Source: an uncultured Eubacteriales bacterium (GTDB taxonomy: Bacteria; Bacillota; Clostridia; Oscillospirales; Oscillospiraceae). From it: 42,887 bases of DNA. This document shows positions 1 through 6,769 of this stretch, piece by piece. Below the pieces are notes generated by a model, which did no database searches, was not told the DNA's origin, and saw only the letters and a program-made list of their open reading frames with translations. The DNA lies in the NCBI GenBank assembly GCA_900319695.1, contig ONPN01000028.1, positions 1-42,887 of the forward strand, read 5' to 3'. The translations under genes were made by a program, and so were the position numbers. Every line of letters begins with the position of its first letter. Within the stretch, counting starts at the first letter, position 1.

Positions 1-97
1 CTATGAGACGTGTTTTGTGCCCGAGGGCACAAAACTGGCAGCGCGCCTTGCGCGATGCCTTTTCGTTAAAACGAGCCGTTTTAACGAAAAACAGTAT
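1..97. repeat. Partial copy of the hairpin-rich GGCAACACCG element (window edge)
   Basis: The reverse complement of this stretch matches 6247-6343, the hairpin core of the complete element at 6201-6524. The two share the GTTTTGTGCCC/GGGCACAAAAC stem, the GCGC-rich stem and the TTCGTTAAAACG/CGTTTTAACGAA stem. Similarity stops near base 97 (after CAGTAT in inverted sense), before the terminal inverted repeat, so this copy is either truncated here or has a different end. It runs off the left edge of the window. Confidence 0.8.
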
Positions 98-126
98 TAG
101 TATTACACCCTTCACGTACAATTGAA

Positions 127-164
127 GCAAAAATGGGAACTTTTTTGGAAGTTCCCATTTTTGC
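127..164 (-). terminator. Perfect 16-bp hairpin, likely transcription terminator of the ABC importer operon
   Basis: GCAAAAATGGGAACTT pairs perfectly with AAGTTCCCATTTTTGC around a 6-base loop. The A/T-rich foot gives a U-run in either direction. It lies about 120 bases beyond the stop of the substrate-binding protein, the last gene of the minus-strand operon, so it is a reasonable factor-independent terminator and could work both ways. Confidence 0.7.
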
Positions 165-188
165 CCTTCAAGTTGTCGGCAGCTTGAA

Positions 189-210
189 GGGAGGCCCTTT
201 GAGGCCTCCC
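189..210. terminator. GGGAGGCC/GGCCTCCC hairpin downstream of the binding-protein gene
   Basis: An 8-bp perfect stem with a 6-base loop, between the 282 stop codon and the stronger hairpin at 127-164. It has no T-run on the minus-strand side, so alone it would be a weak terminator; it may act as a 3' stabilising stem. Confidence 0.4.
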
Positions 211-281
211 TCTTCTGGTGCGTGCAACAAGTTGCGGCTCTATATTGATAGTTGGGGCAGAGCCTTTTATATCGGTTTCGC

Positions 282-1817
282 TCAGTCGATGTCGAGATCG
301 ACGGTGACCTCGTAGTAGTCACAGGCGTGAGCTGTCCAGTTGCGGACGTTAGCCTTGGAGATCATGTTCATCTGCAGGAAGGAGCAGAAGACATAGGCAT
401 TGTCGTCCAGGATAGCCTGCTGCAGCTCGATGGCAAGCTGGGCGCGCTTTGCGGTGTCAAACTCGGTGGAGAGCTTCTCAATCAGGTCATTGACATGTTC
501 ATTCTCATAGGCGCCGAAGTTGTAGCTCATGCCGGGCAGGCAGGAGGTGGTGAAGAAGTACTGGGGATCACCGGAGGGAGCCGTCACCAGCGCGGAGGCG
601 TAGATGTCCCAGGAGGACATGTCGGCCAGGAACTGGCGGCGGTTCGCGGTGCAGTTGATGTCCACGTCGATGCCGATCTGCTTGAGGGACGCCTGCGCGG
701 ACTCGGCCAGCAGCGGCAGCTCCTGACGGCTGGGATAGGTCAGCCAGCGCACGACGAGCTTTACGCCGTCCTTCTCGCGGATGCCGTCGCCGTCGGTATC
801 GACCCAGCCCGCCTCCTCCAGAACGGCTTTTGCGGTCTCGGGATCATAGGTCTCGGTCTTGATATTCTCGCCGCCGAAGGTGGAGAAGCCGTCGGGGAAG
901 GCGCCGTTTCCGACGACACCGTGACCGTCGAGCAGCACGGCGACAAAGCCTTCTTTGTCAATGCCGAGGGCGATGGCCTTGCGCACGGCGGGGTCCTGAA
1001 TGATGGGGCTTTCCATGTTCATGGAGCCGAAGAAGGCGCGGGAGGTCTGGATACTGGAGAACTGATAGGCGGGATTTTCAAAGTTGGGGTAGGCTTCATA
1101 GGCCATGCCGTAGGCCGCGTCAATGTCGCCGGATTGCAGGGCGAACGACAGGGTATCGCCGTTGGATATGGTGCGTATGGTCAGCTCGTCCAGCTTCGGC
1201 TCGCCGTTCCAGTAGAGCTTGTTCGGGACTAAAGTCAGGTGGTCGTCGGTGACCATGTCCACCGCCACATAGGGGCCGGTGCCGACGACAACGCCGGTCT
1301 CAAAGTCGCTCGCGTCCACGTCGATGATGCAGCCGTAGGGGTCGCCCAGGTAGTTCATAAGGGCGGGGTTCGGCTCGGAGGTGGTGATGGTGAGGGTCTG
1401 GCCGTCCGCCTCCATGCTCTCGATCTTGGTGTCGCCGGGAGCGCGGTCGTGGTTTTCGAGCAGGTGCTCAAAGCACTGCTTGACGGCGGCGGCGTCCATG
1501 TCGCGGCCGGAAGAGAACTTGATGCCGTCGCGCAGGGTGATGGTCCAGGTGTTGTTGCCGTCGTTGGCCCAGGAGCTCGCAAGCCAGGGCTCGAGCTCCA
1601 TGGTGTCGGTGTAGTGGACCAGGGTCTCGCCCACGCCGTAGCGGATGCAGGGCCAGCCGTTGTAGGTGCGGTGCGGGTCGATGGTCTCTTCCCAGTTTTC
1701 GGCGTTGAAGGTGGTGTCACCGATAACCATGGTCTTTTTGTCGGCGGCAAAGGCCGAGGGTGTAAACAGACTCAGAATCAGGCCGATGAGCAGCGCAAAG
1801 GACAGGGCTTTTTTCAT
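282..1817 (-). CDS. ABC transporter substrate-binding protein, family 5 (nickel/peptide type)
   Basis: This is the extracytoplasmic solute-binding component of the importer encoded by the upstream genes. The start is the ATG at 1817, preceded by GGAGG at good spacing; an in-frame ATG at 1838 is upstream of that site and unlikely. The 511-residue product begins with a classical signal peptide (MKK, hydrophobic core, cleavage near SAFA-ADKK at residues 21-28) and has no lipobox cysteine, unusual for a monoderm binding protein, which normally needs a lipid anchor. The rest has the SBP_bac_5 layout: an N-terminal WEETIDPHRTY segment, LEPWLASSW, and a GTGPY motif near residue 190. Family 5 proteins bind oligopeptides, nickel or metal chelates; sequence alone does not decide. 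A 167-base gap separates it from the methyltransferase gene, so it may have its own promoter. Confidence 0.88.
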   Translation of the reverse strand: MKKALSFALLIGLILSLFTPSAFAADKKTMVIGDTTFNAENWEETIDPHRTYNGWPCIRYGVGETLVHYTDTMELEPWLASSWANDGNNTWTITLRDGIKFSSGRDMDAAAVKQCFEHLLENHDRAPGDTKIESMEADGQTLTITTSEPNPALMNYLGDPYGCIIDVDASDFETGVVVGTGPYVAVDMVTDDHLTLVPNKLYWNGEPKLDELTIRTISNGDTLSFALQSGDIDAAYGMAYEAYPNFENPAYQFSSIQTSRAFFGSMNMESPIIQDPAVRKAIALGIDKEGFVAVLLDGHGVVGNGAFPDGFSTFGGENIKTETYDPETAKAVLEEAGWVDTDGDGIREKDGVKLVVRWLTYPSRQELPLLAESAQASLKQIGIDVDINCTANRRQFLADMSSWDIYASALVTAPSGDPQYFFTTSCLPGMSYNFGAYENEHVNDLIEKLSTEFDTAKRAQLAIELQQAILDDNAYVFCSFLQMNMISKANVRNWTAHACDYYEVTVDLDID

Positions 1818-1984
1818 GTTTTTTCCTCCAGTTTTCATTCTTGCTTTTTCCGCTTTTTGAGTTATACTGAAGGCGGCAGAGGCGGAGCATCCGCCGCCTG
1901 TCAGTCATTCGCGGCTTCCCTGCTGCTTTTCCAGGGCCATCGGGGAAGTCGCTTTTTTATATAAAACACAGACTGTGCCTTATA

Positions 1985-2707
1985 TCATTTATATGCGGCA
2001 ATGGTGAAGATCGGCGTGGGATTATAAAACTCGTCGATCTCTTTGTATATCCGCTTATAGACGCCCACATCCACAAGCACGCGCTCAAAGCCCGCCTCCA
2101 CCAGAAGCTGCACGTCCCACTGGGGGCGCGGCCCCGCATAGGCGGAGAGCTCCACGGTGATCGCTTCATTTTCCAGTGCGAGAAATTCCGGCACCAGCTT
2201 ATGCGCGTGGTTTTCCGGCAGCTCGACCTCGTCATTGTCGATGGCGGCGCAGTAATCCGCGTCGAAGTTCAGGAGCACCCCGCCCGGCTTCAGGATACGG
2301 TACCACTCCCGGTAGGCCCGCGCGATGTGGGGCAGCGTCCAGGTCAGGTTCCGGGTCACCAGCACGTCGAAGCTCTCGGAGGCAAAGTCCGTCTCCTCGG
2401 CGTCCATGATCTGAAATTGCGCGTCCAACCCGAGGACAGCCGCCATGTGCTCGGCATGGTCGATCATCTCCGGGGTCAGGTCGATGCCGATGGCCTGATG
2501 GCCTTCCTCCGCCATCAGGCAGGCGAAAAAGCCTGTACCGGTGCCGATGTCCAGCACGCGAAGCGGCCTCCCCTGCGGCAGGTATTTGCGAAATTCCGCA
2601 AGCCAGCGGTCCTTTTTCTCACTTTCAAATTCCCGCAGGCGCTGGGCCTCAAAGCCCTCCGCCCGGTGGGACCAGTAATGCGTCACGCGATGCTTGATTC
2701 TCTCCAT
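1985..2707 (-). CDS. Class I SAM-dependent methyltransferase in the ABC importer operon
   Basis: A 240-residue Rossmann-fold methyltransferase. Motif I (VLDIGTGTGFF) is at 51-61, the acidic end of strand 2 (GIDLTP) at 74-79, the post-I acidic segment (MDAEETDF) near 101, and LKPGGVLLNFDADY at 139-152. It starts 9 bases after the second ATPase with GAGGTAA as ribosome binding site, so it is co-transcribed with and translated alongside the transporter. The substrate is unknown. Its place between transporter subunits suggests that it modifies an imported small molecule or a metal ligand, or handles a product of the imported substrate. Family assignment is firm, function is inference. It is not of the UbiE/MenG type by context, as no quinone genes are near. 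Confidence 0.85.
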   Translation of the reverse strand: MERIKHRVTHYWSHRAEGFEAQRLREFESEKKDRWLAEFRKYLPQGRPLRVLDIGTGTGFFACLMAEEGHQAIGIDLTPEMIDHAEHMAAVLGLDAQFQIMDAEETDFASESFDVLVTRNLTWTLPHIARAYREWYRILKPGGVLLNFDADYCAAIDNDEVELPENHAHKLVPEFLALENEAITVELSAYAGPRPQWDVQLLVEAGFERVLVDVGVYKRIYKEIDEFYNPTPIFTIAAYK

Positions 2708-2716
2708 GCTGTTACC

Positions 2717-3484
2717 TCACAATACACTGTCGATGAGACGCCGCGTATAGGCGTCCTTCGGATTTTTAATGATGTCGTCCGGCGTCCCCTGTTCCACAAT
2801 GCTGCCCTTGTACATCACCAGCACCCGGTCGCAGAACTGCTGCACCAGGGCGATATCGTGGCAGATAAACAGGATGGACAGGTCTCTTCCGTGCCTTCCT
2901 CGCAGCTCGTTTAACAGCGCGATGATCTCCTGCTGAATGGTCACGTCCAGGGCGGAGGTCGCCTCGTCGCAGATCAGGAGCTTAGGTTTAATGGCAAGGG
3001 CGCGGGCGATCGCCGCGCGCTGGCACTGTCCGCCGCTGACCTGATGGGGGTAGCGGGCGGCAAAATCAGCCGACAGGCCGCACTGCTCCAAAAGCCTTTC
3101 GACCTCCGCCTTTGTGTCCGCGCGTCCCCAGCCGTTGTTCCGCAGGCTCTCCCCGATCCCGTCGCCCAGGGTACAGCGGGGATCAAAGGAATCCGTCGGC
3201 GTCTGAAAGACCATCTGCATTTTCGCGTAAACCCTGCGCAGTTCTCTGCCGCCGATGCCGGTAATGTCAACCCCATCTAGGACAATTTTACCCTCCGTCG
3301 GGTCTAAAAGCCGGGTGATCATGTTGACAGCGGTGGTCTTGCCGCTGCCGCTCTCTCCGATGAGGCCGAGGCATTCGCCGGAGAACAGCTCAAAGCAGAT
3401 ATGATCCACTGCGGCAAAATCCGGCTGCCCCTTGCGGGTAAATACTTTGGTCAGGTTGTCGACCTTTAGAATCGGCTGTTCCAT
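2717..3484 (-). CDS. ABC transporter ATP-binding protein (OppF/NikE type)
   Basis: A 255-residue cytoplasmic ATPase, one of the two nucleotide-binding subunits of the importer. Visible motifs are Walker A GESGSGKTT (43-51), Q-loop Q94 in VFQTP, signature VSGGQ (149-153), Walker B LLICDE (169-174) and the H-loop in FICHD. It lacks the long C-terminal oligopeptide-ATPase extension with conserved cysteines typical of OppD/DppD, and its length fits the shorter NikE/NikD-like subset. The start is one base beyond the stop of the first ATPase, indicating translational coupling. Confidence 0.9.
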   Translation of the reverse strand: MEQPILKVDNLTKVFTRKGQPDFAAVDHICFELFSGECLGLIGESGSGKTTAVNMITRLLDPTEGKIVLDGVDITGIGGRELRRVYAKMQMVFQTPTDSFDPRCTLGDGIGESLRNNGWGRADTKAEVERLLEQCGLSADFAARYPHQVSGGQCQRAAIARALAIKPKLLICDEATSALDVTIQQEIIALLNELRGRHGRDLSILFICHDIALVQQFCDRVLVMYKGSIVEQGTPDDIIKNPKDAYTRRLIDSVL

Positions 3485-3485
3485 C

Positions 3486-4268
3486 TCATGCCCTCCTCAG
3501 CTTCGGCACTGCGGACATGAGCGTCCGGGTGTATTCCTCCTGCGGATGGTTCAGAACCTGTTTAGCTTCGCCGTATTCCACGGTCTCGCCGTTTTTCATC
3601 ACCAGCACCTTGTCCGCCATGGCGCCGATCACGCCGATGTTGTGCGTGACGAGGACGATCGCGGTGCCGAAGCTTTCCCGCACCAGGAGCATTTCCTCCA
3701 CCACCTGCTTCTGCACCGACACGTCCAGGGCCGAGGTGGGCTCGTCCGCCAGAAGGACGGAGGGATTGAGCAGCATGGCCGCCGCGATGCCGACGCGCTG
3801 CTGCATGCCGCCGGAGAGTTCAAAGGGGTAGGAATCCAGAACGCGCTGCCCGTTTTCAAAGCCGATCTTTTCCAGTATATCCAGCGCGCGGGCGGTGAAG
3901 CGCTCCCTGGGCATGGCGATATGCTCCGTCACGCTCTCGTAAAGCTGCGCGCCGACGGTGCGGATCGGGCAGAAGGAGCTGCCCGCCGACTGGAAGATCA
4001 TGCCCAGTTCCGGACCGTTGAGCCTGCGGAGCTCGTTTTCCGGGAGATCCGGCAAATTCTTTCCTTTGTACCAGATGTCCCCGCGCGTCACAAGACCGGC
4101 CGGGCCGAGAAGCCCCATCGCGGCCTTGATGAGCGTGGACTTGCCGGAGCCGGATTCGCCCACGATGCCGAGGATCTCTCCTTTGGAAACGGTAAAGCTC
4201 ACGTCTTTTACGGCCTTGAAGCCGTTATATGTGATGTCCACATGTTCATATTTCAGGATTTCCGCCAT
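3486..4268 (-). CDS. ABC transporter ATP-binding protein (OppD/NikD type)
   Basis: A 260-residue ATPase partner of the downstream ATPase. Walker A is GESGSGKST (37-45), the Q-loop FQSAGSS follows at 92-98, the signature LSGGM at 151-155 and Walker B VLLADE at 171-176. The start was set at the ATG at 4268, four bases after the permease stop, because GGGAGGTA sits just upstream; a further in-frame Met at 4370 would lie within the permease gene. It should energise import together with the second ATPase and the two permeases. Confidence 0.9.
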   Translation of the reverse strand: MAEILKYEHVDITYNGFKAVKDVSFTVSKGEILGIVGESGSGKSTLIKAAMGLLGPAGLVTRGDIWYKGKNLPDLPENELRRLNGPELGMIFQSAGSSFCPIRTVGAQLYESVTEHIAMPRERFTARALDILEKIGFENGQRVLDSYPFELSGGMQQRVGIAAAMLLNPSVLLADEPTSALDVSVQKQVVEEMLLVRESFGTAIVLVTHNIGVIGAMADKVLVMKNGETVEYGEAKQVLNHPQEEYTRTLMSAVPKLRRA

Positions 4269-4272
4269 CGTC

Positions 4273-5124
4273 CTACCTCCCCCTGCTCTTCGGGTCCGCA
4301 TAGTCCCGGATGGTATCGCCCAGGAGGTTGAAGACCATGACGGAGACAAAGATCGCAAGACCGGGGGCAAAGGTGACCCAGGGGACGGTGGTGATGAGAC
4401 TGCGCGTGTCGCTCATCATGCTGCCCCATTCGGCGATGGGCGGCTTCGCGCCGAGACCGAGAAAGCTCAGGCCCGCAAGCTCCATCATCATGGTGCCGAT
4501 GTCCAGCATGGAGGTCACGAGGATCGGGCCCATGATGTTCGGCAGGATGTGTTTGAAAATGATCTTCCATGTCCCGCTGCCGGAGAGCCGGGCGGCCTTG
4601 AGATAGGGCGTCTCCTTCTGGGAGAGCGTCTGGCTGCGGGCGATGCGGGCATACTTGGGCCAGGAGATCGCCGCGAGCGCGATGATCGCGTTCTGCAACC
4701 CGCCGCCCAGAACGCCCGCCACCGCGAGGGCGAACACCAGGCCGGGGAAGGCGAGGAACATGTCCGAAATGCGCATGAGCACGGTGTCGATCCACTCTCC
4801 GTGCCAGCCGCAGAACACGCCGATCCCGGTGCCGATCACGGTGATGATCGCAACGAGCAGGAGCGTGGAGTATATGCTCGCGCGGCTGCCCACGATGACG
4901 CGGGAGAGCATGTCCCGCCCATAGCGGTCCGTGCCGAAGAGGTGCGCCGCGGAGGGCGCGGCCTTTGCGTTGGAGAGATCCTGCAGATAGGGGTCGCAGG
5001 GCGTCAGATGCTCCGAGAAGACAGAGCCGATCAGGAGCAGGAGGGCGAGTGTCCCGAAGATGATGAGCCGGGTCTTGACGCTGTCCTTTCTGATCTTCTG
5101 TACTCTGACTGTGGGTTCACTCAT
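4273..5124 (-). CDS. ABC transporter permease (DppC/OppC/NikC type)
   Basis: A 283-residue inner-membrane permease. It has one N-terminal transmembrane helix after a short basic cytoplasmic segment, then the GTDRYGRDMLSRVIVGSR segment that marks the C-type permeases of this family, and five further helices with the EAA loop (LKAARLSGSGTWKIIFKHILPN) that docks to the ATPases. The ATG at 5124 overlaps the stop of the upstream permease as ATGA, so the two are translationally coupled. An in-frame ATG 168 bases earlier was rejected because it is inside the other permease and gives non-family sequence. Confidence 0.9.
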   Translation of the reverse strand: MSEPTVRVQKIRKDSVKTRLIIFGTLALLLLIGSVFSEHLTPCDPYLQDLSNAKAAPSAAHLFGTDRYGRDMLSRVIVGSRASIYSTLLLVAIITVIGTGIGVFCGWHGEWIDTVLMRISDMFLAFPGLVFALAVAGVLGGGLQNAIIALAAISWPKYARIARSQTLSQKETPYLKAARLSGSGTWKIIFKHILPNIMGPILVTSMLDIGTMMMELAGLSFLGLGAKPPIAEWGSMMSDTRSLITTVPWVTFAPGLAIFVSVMVFNLLGDTIRDYADPKSRGR

Positions 5125-6062
5125 TCCTTGCTCACCCCCAGTCTGATGCGCGGGTCGAGGGCATGGTACAAAAGGTCGGTGATGAGGTTTACCAGCACAT
5201 AGATAATGGCCATCCATACCACATAGGCCTGGATGAGCGGATAGTCGCGCATGGTGATGGCGTCCACCGCGAGCTTGCCCACACCGTCCCACATGAAAAT
5301 GCTCTCAATGATCGCCGTGCCGCCGAGAAGGCTGCCGATGGAGAGGGCAAGCAGCGTGATAATCGTGAGCATGGAGGATTTGAGCACGCTTTTCCACAGG
5401 ATCACGCTGTTTCTCACGCCGCGGGCCTTCGCGCCGGTGACGTAATCCTTGTTGAGCTCTTCCAGTACCGTCGCCCGCACCTGCCGCATGTATTTGGCGG
5501 ACATGGCGATGGCCAGGGTCAGCGTCGGCATGAGGGCGCTGCGAAGCGTGGTGCCGTTGGAGATGACCGGCAGGAGCTTTAATTTGATCGCCAGCAGCTG
5601 CATCAGGAGCAGGGCCACGAAGAAATTGGGCAGGGAGTTTCCCACAAAGCTCAGAAAGCGAAGCACATAGTCGATGATTTTGTCATGGTTCACCGCCGCG
5701 AGGACCCCCAGCGGGATGGAGATCACGACGGTCATAAGGATGGATAGCGCCGTCAGCAGCAGCGTCGCCGGGAGCTTGGAGACAAAGGTCGGGAACACTT
5801 CCTTGCCGGAGACATAGCTTGTGCCCATGTCGCCGGTGAGCATGCCGCCGAGCCAGGAAAGGTACTGTGTGACAAAGGGCTTGTCCAGGCCCAGCTCCGC
5901 CTTCTTCGCGTCGATGACCTCCTGCGCGACGGCCCCCTTGTCACCGTAGAGCTCGGTGATCGCGTCGCTGCCCGCCATGCGCATCATGGCAAAGGACAAA
6001 AACGTGATTCCGATCAATACCGGGATCAGCTGTATAAATCTCTGTATGACATACTTTCTCAC
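5121..6062 (-). CDS. ABC transporter permease (DppB/OppB/NikB type)
   Basis: A 313-residue permease, first gene of the minus-strand operon. It opens with the family-typical MRKYVIQRFIQLIPVLIG first helix, followed by the extracytoplasmic AELGLDKPFVTQYLSWLGG and GDMGTSYV segments, and has six predicted helices with an EAA-type loop (GAKARGVRNSVILWKSVLKS). The start codon is GTG at 6062 with only a weak GGGG sequence upstream, the poorest initiation site of the operon. Together with the following permease it forms the translocation pore. Candidate promoter and operator sequences lie 25-50 bases upstream. Confidence 0.9.
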   Translation of the reverse strand: MRKYVIQRFIQLIPVLIGITFLSFAMMRMAGSDAITELYGDKGAVAQEVIDAKKAELGLDKPFVTQYLSWLGGMLTGDMGTSYVSGKEVFPTFVSKLPATLLLTALSILMTVVISIPLGVLAAVNHDKIIDYVLRFLSFVGNSLPNFFVALLLMQLLAIKLKLLPVISNGTTLRSALMPTLTLAIAMSAKYMRQVRATVLEELNKDYVTGAKARGVRNSVILWKSVLKSSMLTIITLLALSIGSLLGGTAIIESIFMWDGVGKLAVDAITMRDYPLIQAYVVWMAIIYVLVNLITDLLYHALDPRIRLGVSKE

Positions 6063-6086
6063 GTTGTTCGCCCCGGCTTTGCAGAG

Positions 6087-6113
6087 ATTGTCAATTCTAA
6101 CAATGAAATTATA
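6087..6113 (-). promoter_or_regulatory. Candidate -10 box and inverted repeat upstream of the ABC importer operon
   Basis: On the minus strand TATAAT occupies 6113-6108. No convincing -35 lies 16-18 bases further upstream. An interrupted inverted repeat, ATTGT at 6087-6091 and ACAAT at 6100-6104, spans the expected transcription start, where a repressor would bind. The repeat does not match a Fur, PerR or NikR consensus that I can name. Confidence 0.4.
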
Positions 6114-6200
6114 TGCGATCCCGTACCCGAGCGGAAGCCCCCGGGGGGGATATTTTTTTCGCTTTCATCAAAGTACTGTGGAAGCAGAGCTTTTCATTAT

Positions 6201-6524
6201 GGCAACACCGCACAATGCGGCAAGAGCAGATTCAGAGAAAACCTGATACTGTTTTTCGTTAAAACGGTTCGTTTTAACGAAAAGGCATCGCGCAAAGCGC
6301 GCTGCCAGTTTTGTGCCCTTGGGCACAAAACATGTCTCATAGGTCTCCGACGCGCCTTTGGCGCTATCGCTATAAAACGGCTTTAAGCCGTTTTATGGGA
6401 GACCAGTATGAGTTCTGATGATGGCACTTTTTCGCAGATGTACTTTGTGTACCTCAAAAAAAAGTGGCGAGATCAGGGCACAAGTTTTCCGGAAGATGCC
6501 GCAGGCGTATTGCGCGGTATTGCC
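6201..6524. repeat. 324-bp inverted-repeat element, full copy (GGCAACACCG family)
   Basis: The element starts GGCAACACCGCACAATGCGG and ends in GCGCGGTATTGCC, so the outermost ~15 bases are imperfect inverted repeats. Flanks are TTAT and TTAA, compatible with a decayed 4-bp target duplication. Bases 6411-6524, inverted, match 19903-20015 almost base for base and 13311-13425 more distantly. The middle holds consecutive perfect stems: TTTTCGTTAAAACG (6253-6283), GTTTTGTGCCC (6308-6331), GCGCC (6352-6364), ATAAAACGGCTT (6372-6396) and an outer GGTCTCC/GGAGACC clamp (6342-6404). No transposase is encoded, and the 81-codon open frame at 6408-6653 only reads through the element end. It is best described as a non-autonomous, MITE-like element. 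Confidence 0.85.
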
Positions 6525-6610
6525 TTAACGAAATTCCTACAAAATGAGGGAAAAAAGATATTGAACTGCGCCGACAGGCGTGATACAATGCACCATATTA
6601 TTGATGTGCC

Positions 6611-6689
6611 GTTTCGCTCGTCCCAGACGGGGCAAGCGCGAAACATGGCATAATTGCTCACCAATTCATTCAAGATTGGCGAGCAAATT
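6611..6689. repeat. Two consecutive hairpins upstream of the GGDEF/EAL gene
   Basis: The first stem is GTTTCGC (6611-6617) with GCGAAAC (6638-6644), containing an inner CCC/GGG stem. The second is built from AATTGCTC and CCAAT (6652-6665) against ATTGG and GAGCAAATT (6675-6689). The first resembles the hairpin at 23619-23651: both have GGGGCAAGCG on the 3' side and are preceded by GCC. They lie in the leader of the downstream gene or at the end of an upstream transcript. The role is unknown. Confidence 0.5.
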
Positions 6690-6769
6690 ATTCTGAGCGC
6701 TGCGTGTGATCCCGGCTGTGGCCGGACGCGCCGATGAGCGCTGCACCGGCGCGGCAGAAAGGAATTGAC

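Noticed and set aside
6408-6653. Possible 81-residue gene between the importer and the GGDEF/EAL gene
   Set aside because: Most of it is the arm of the dispersed inverted-repeat element, which also occurs in non-coding context at 13311 and 19903; no family match or good ribosome binding site.
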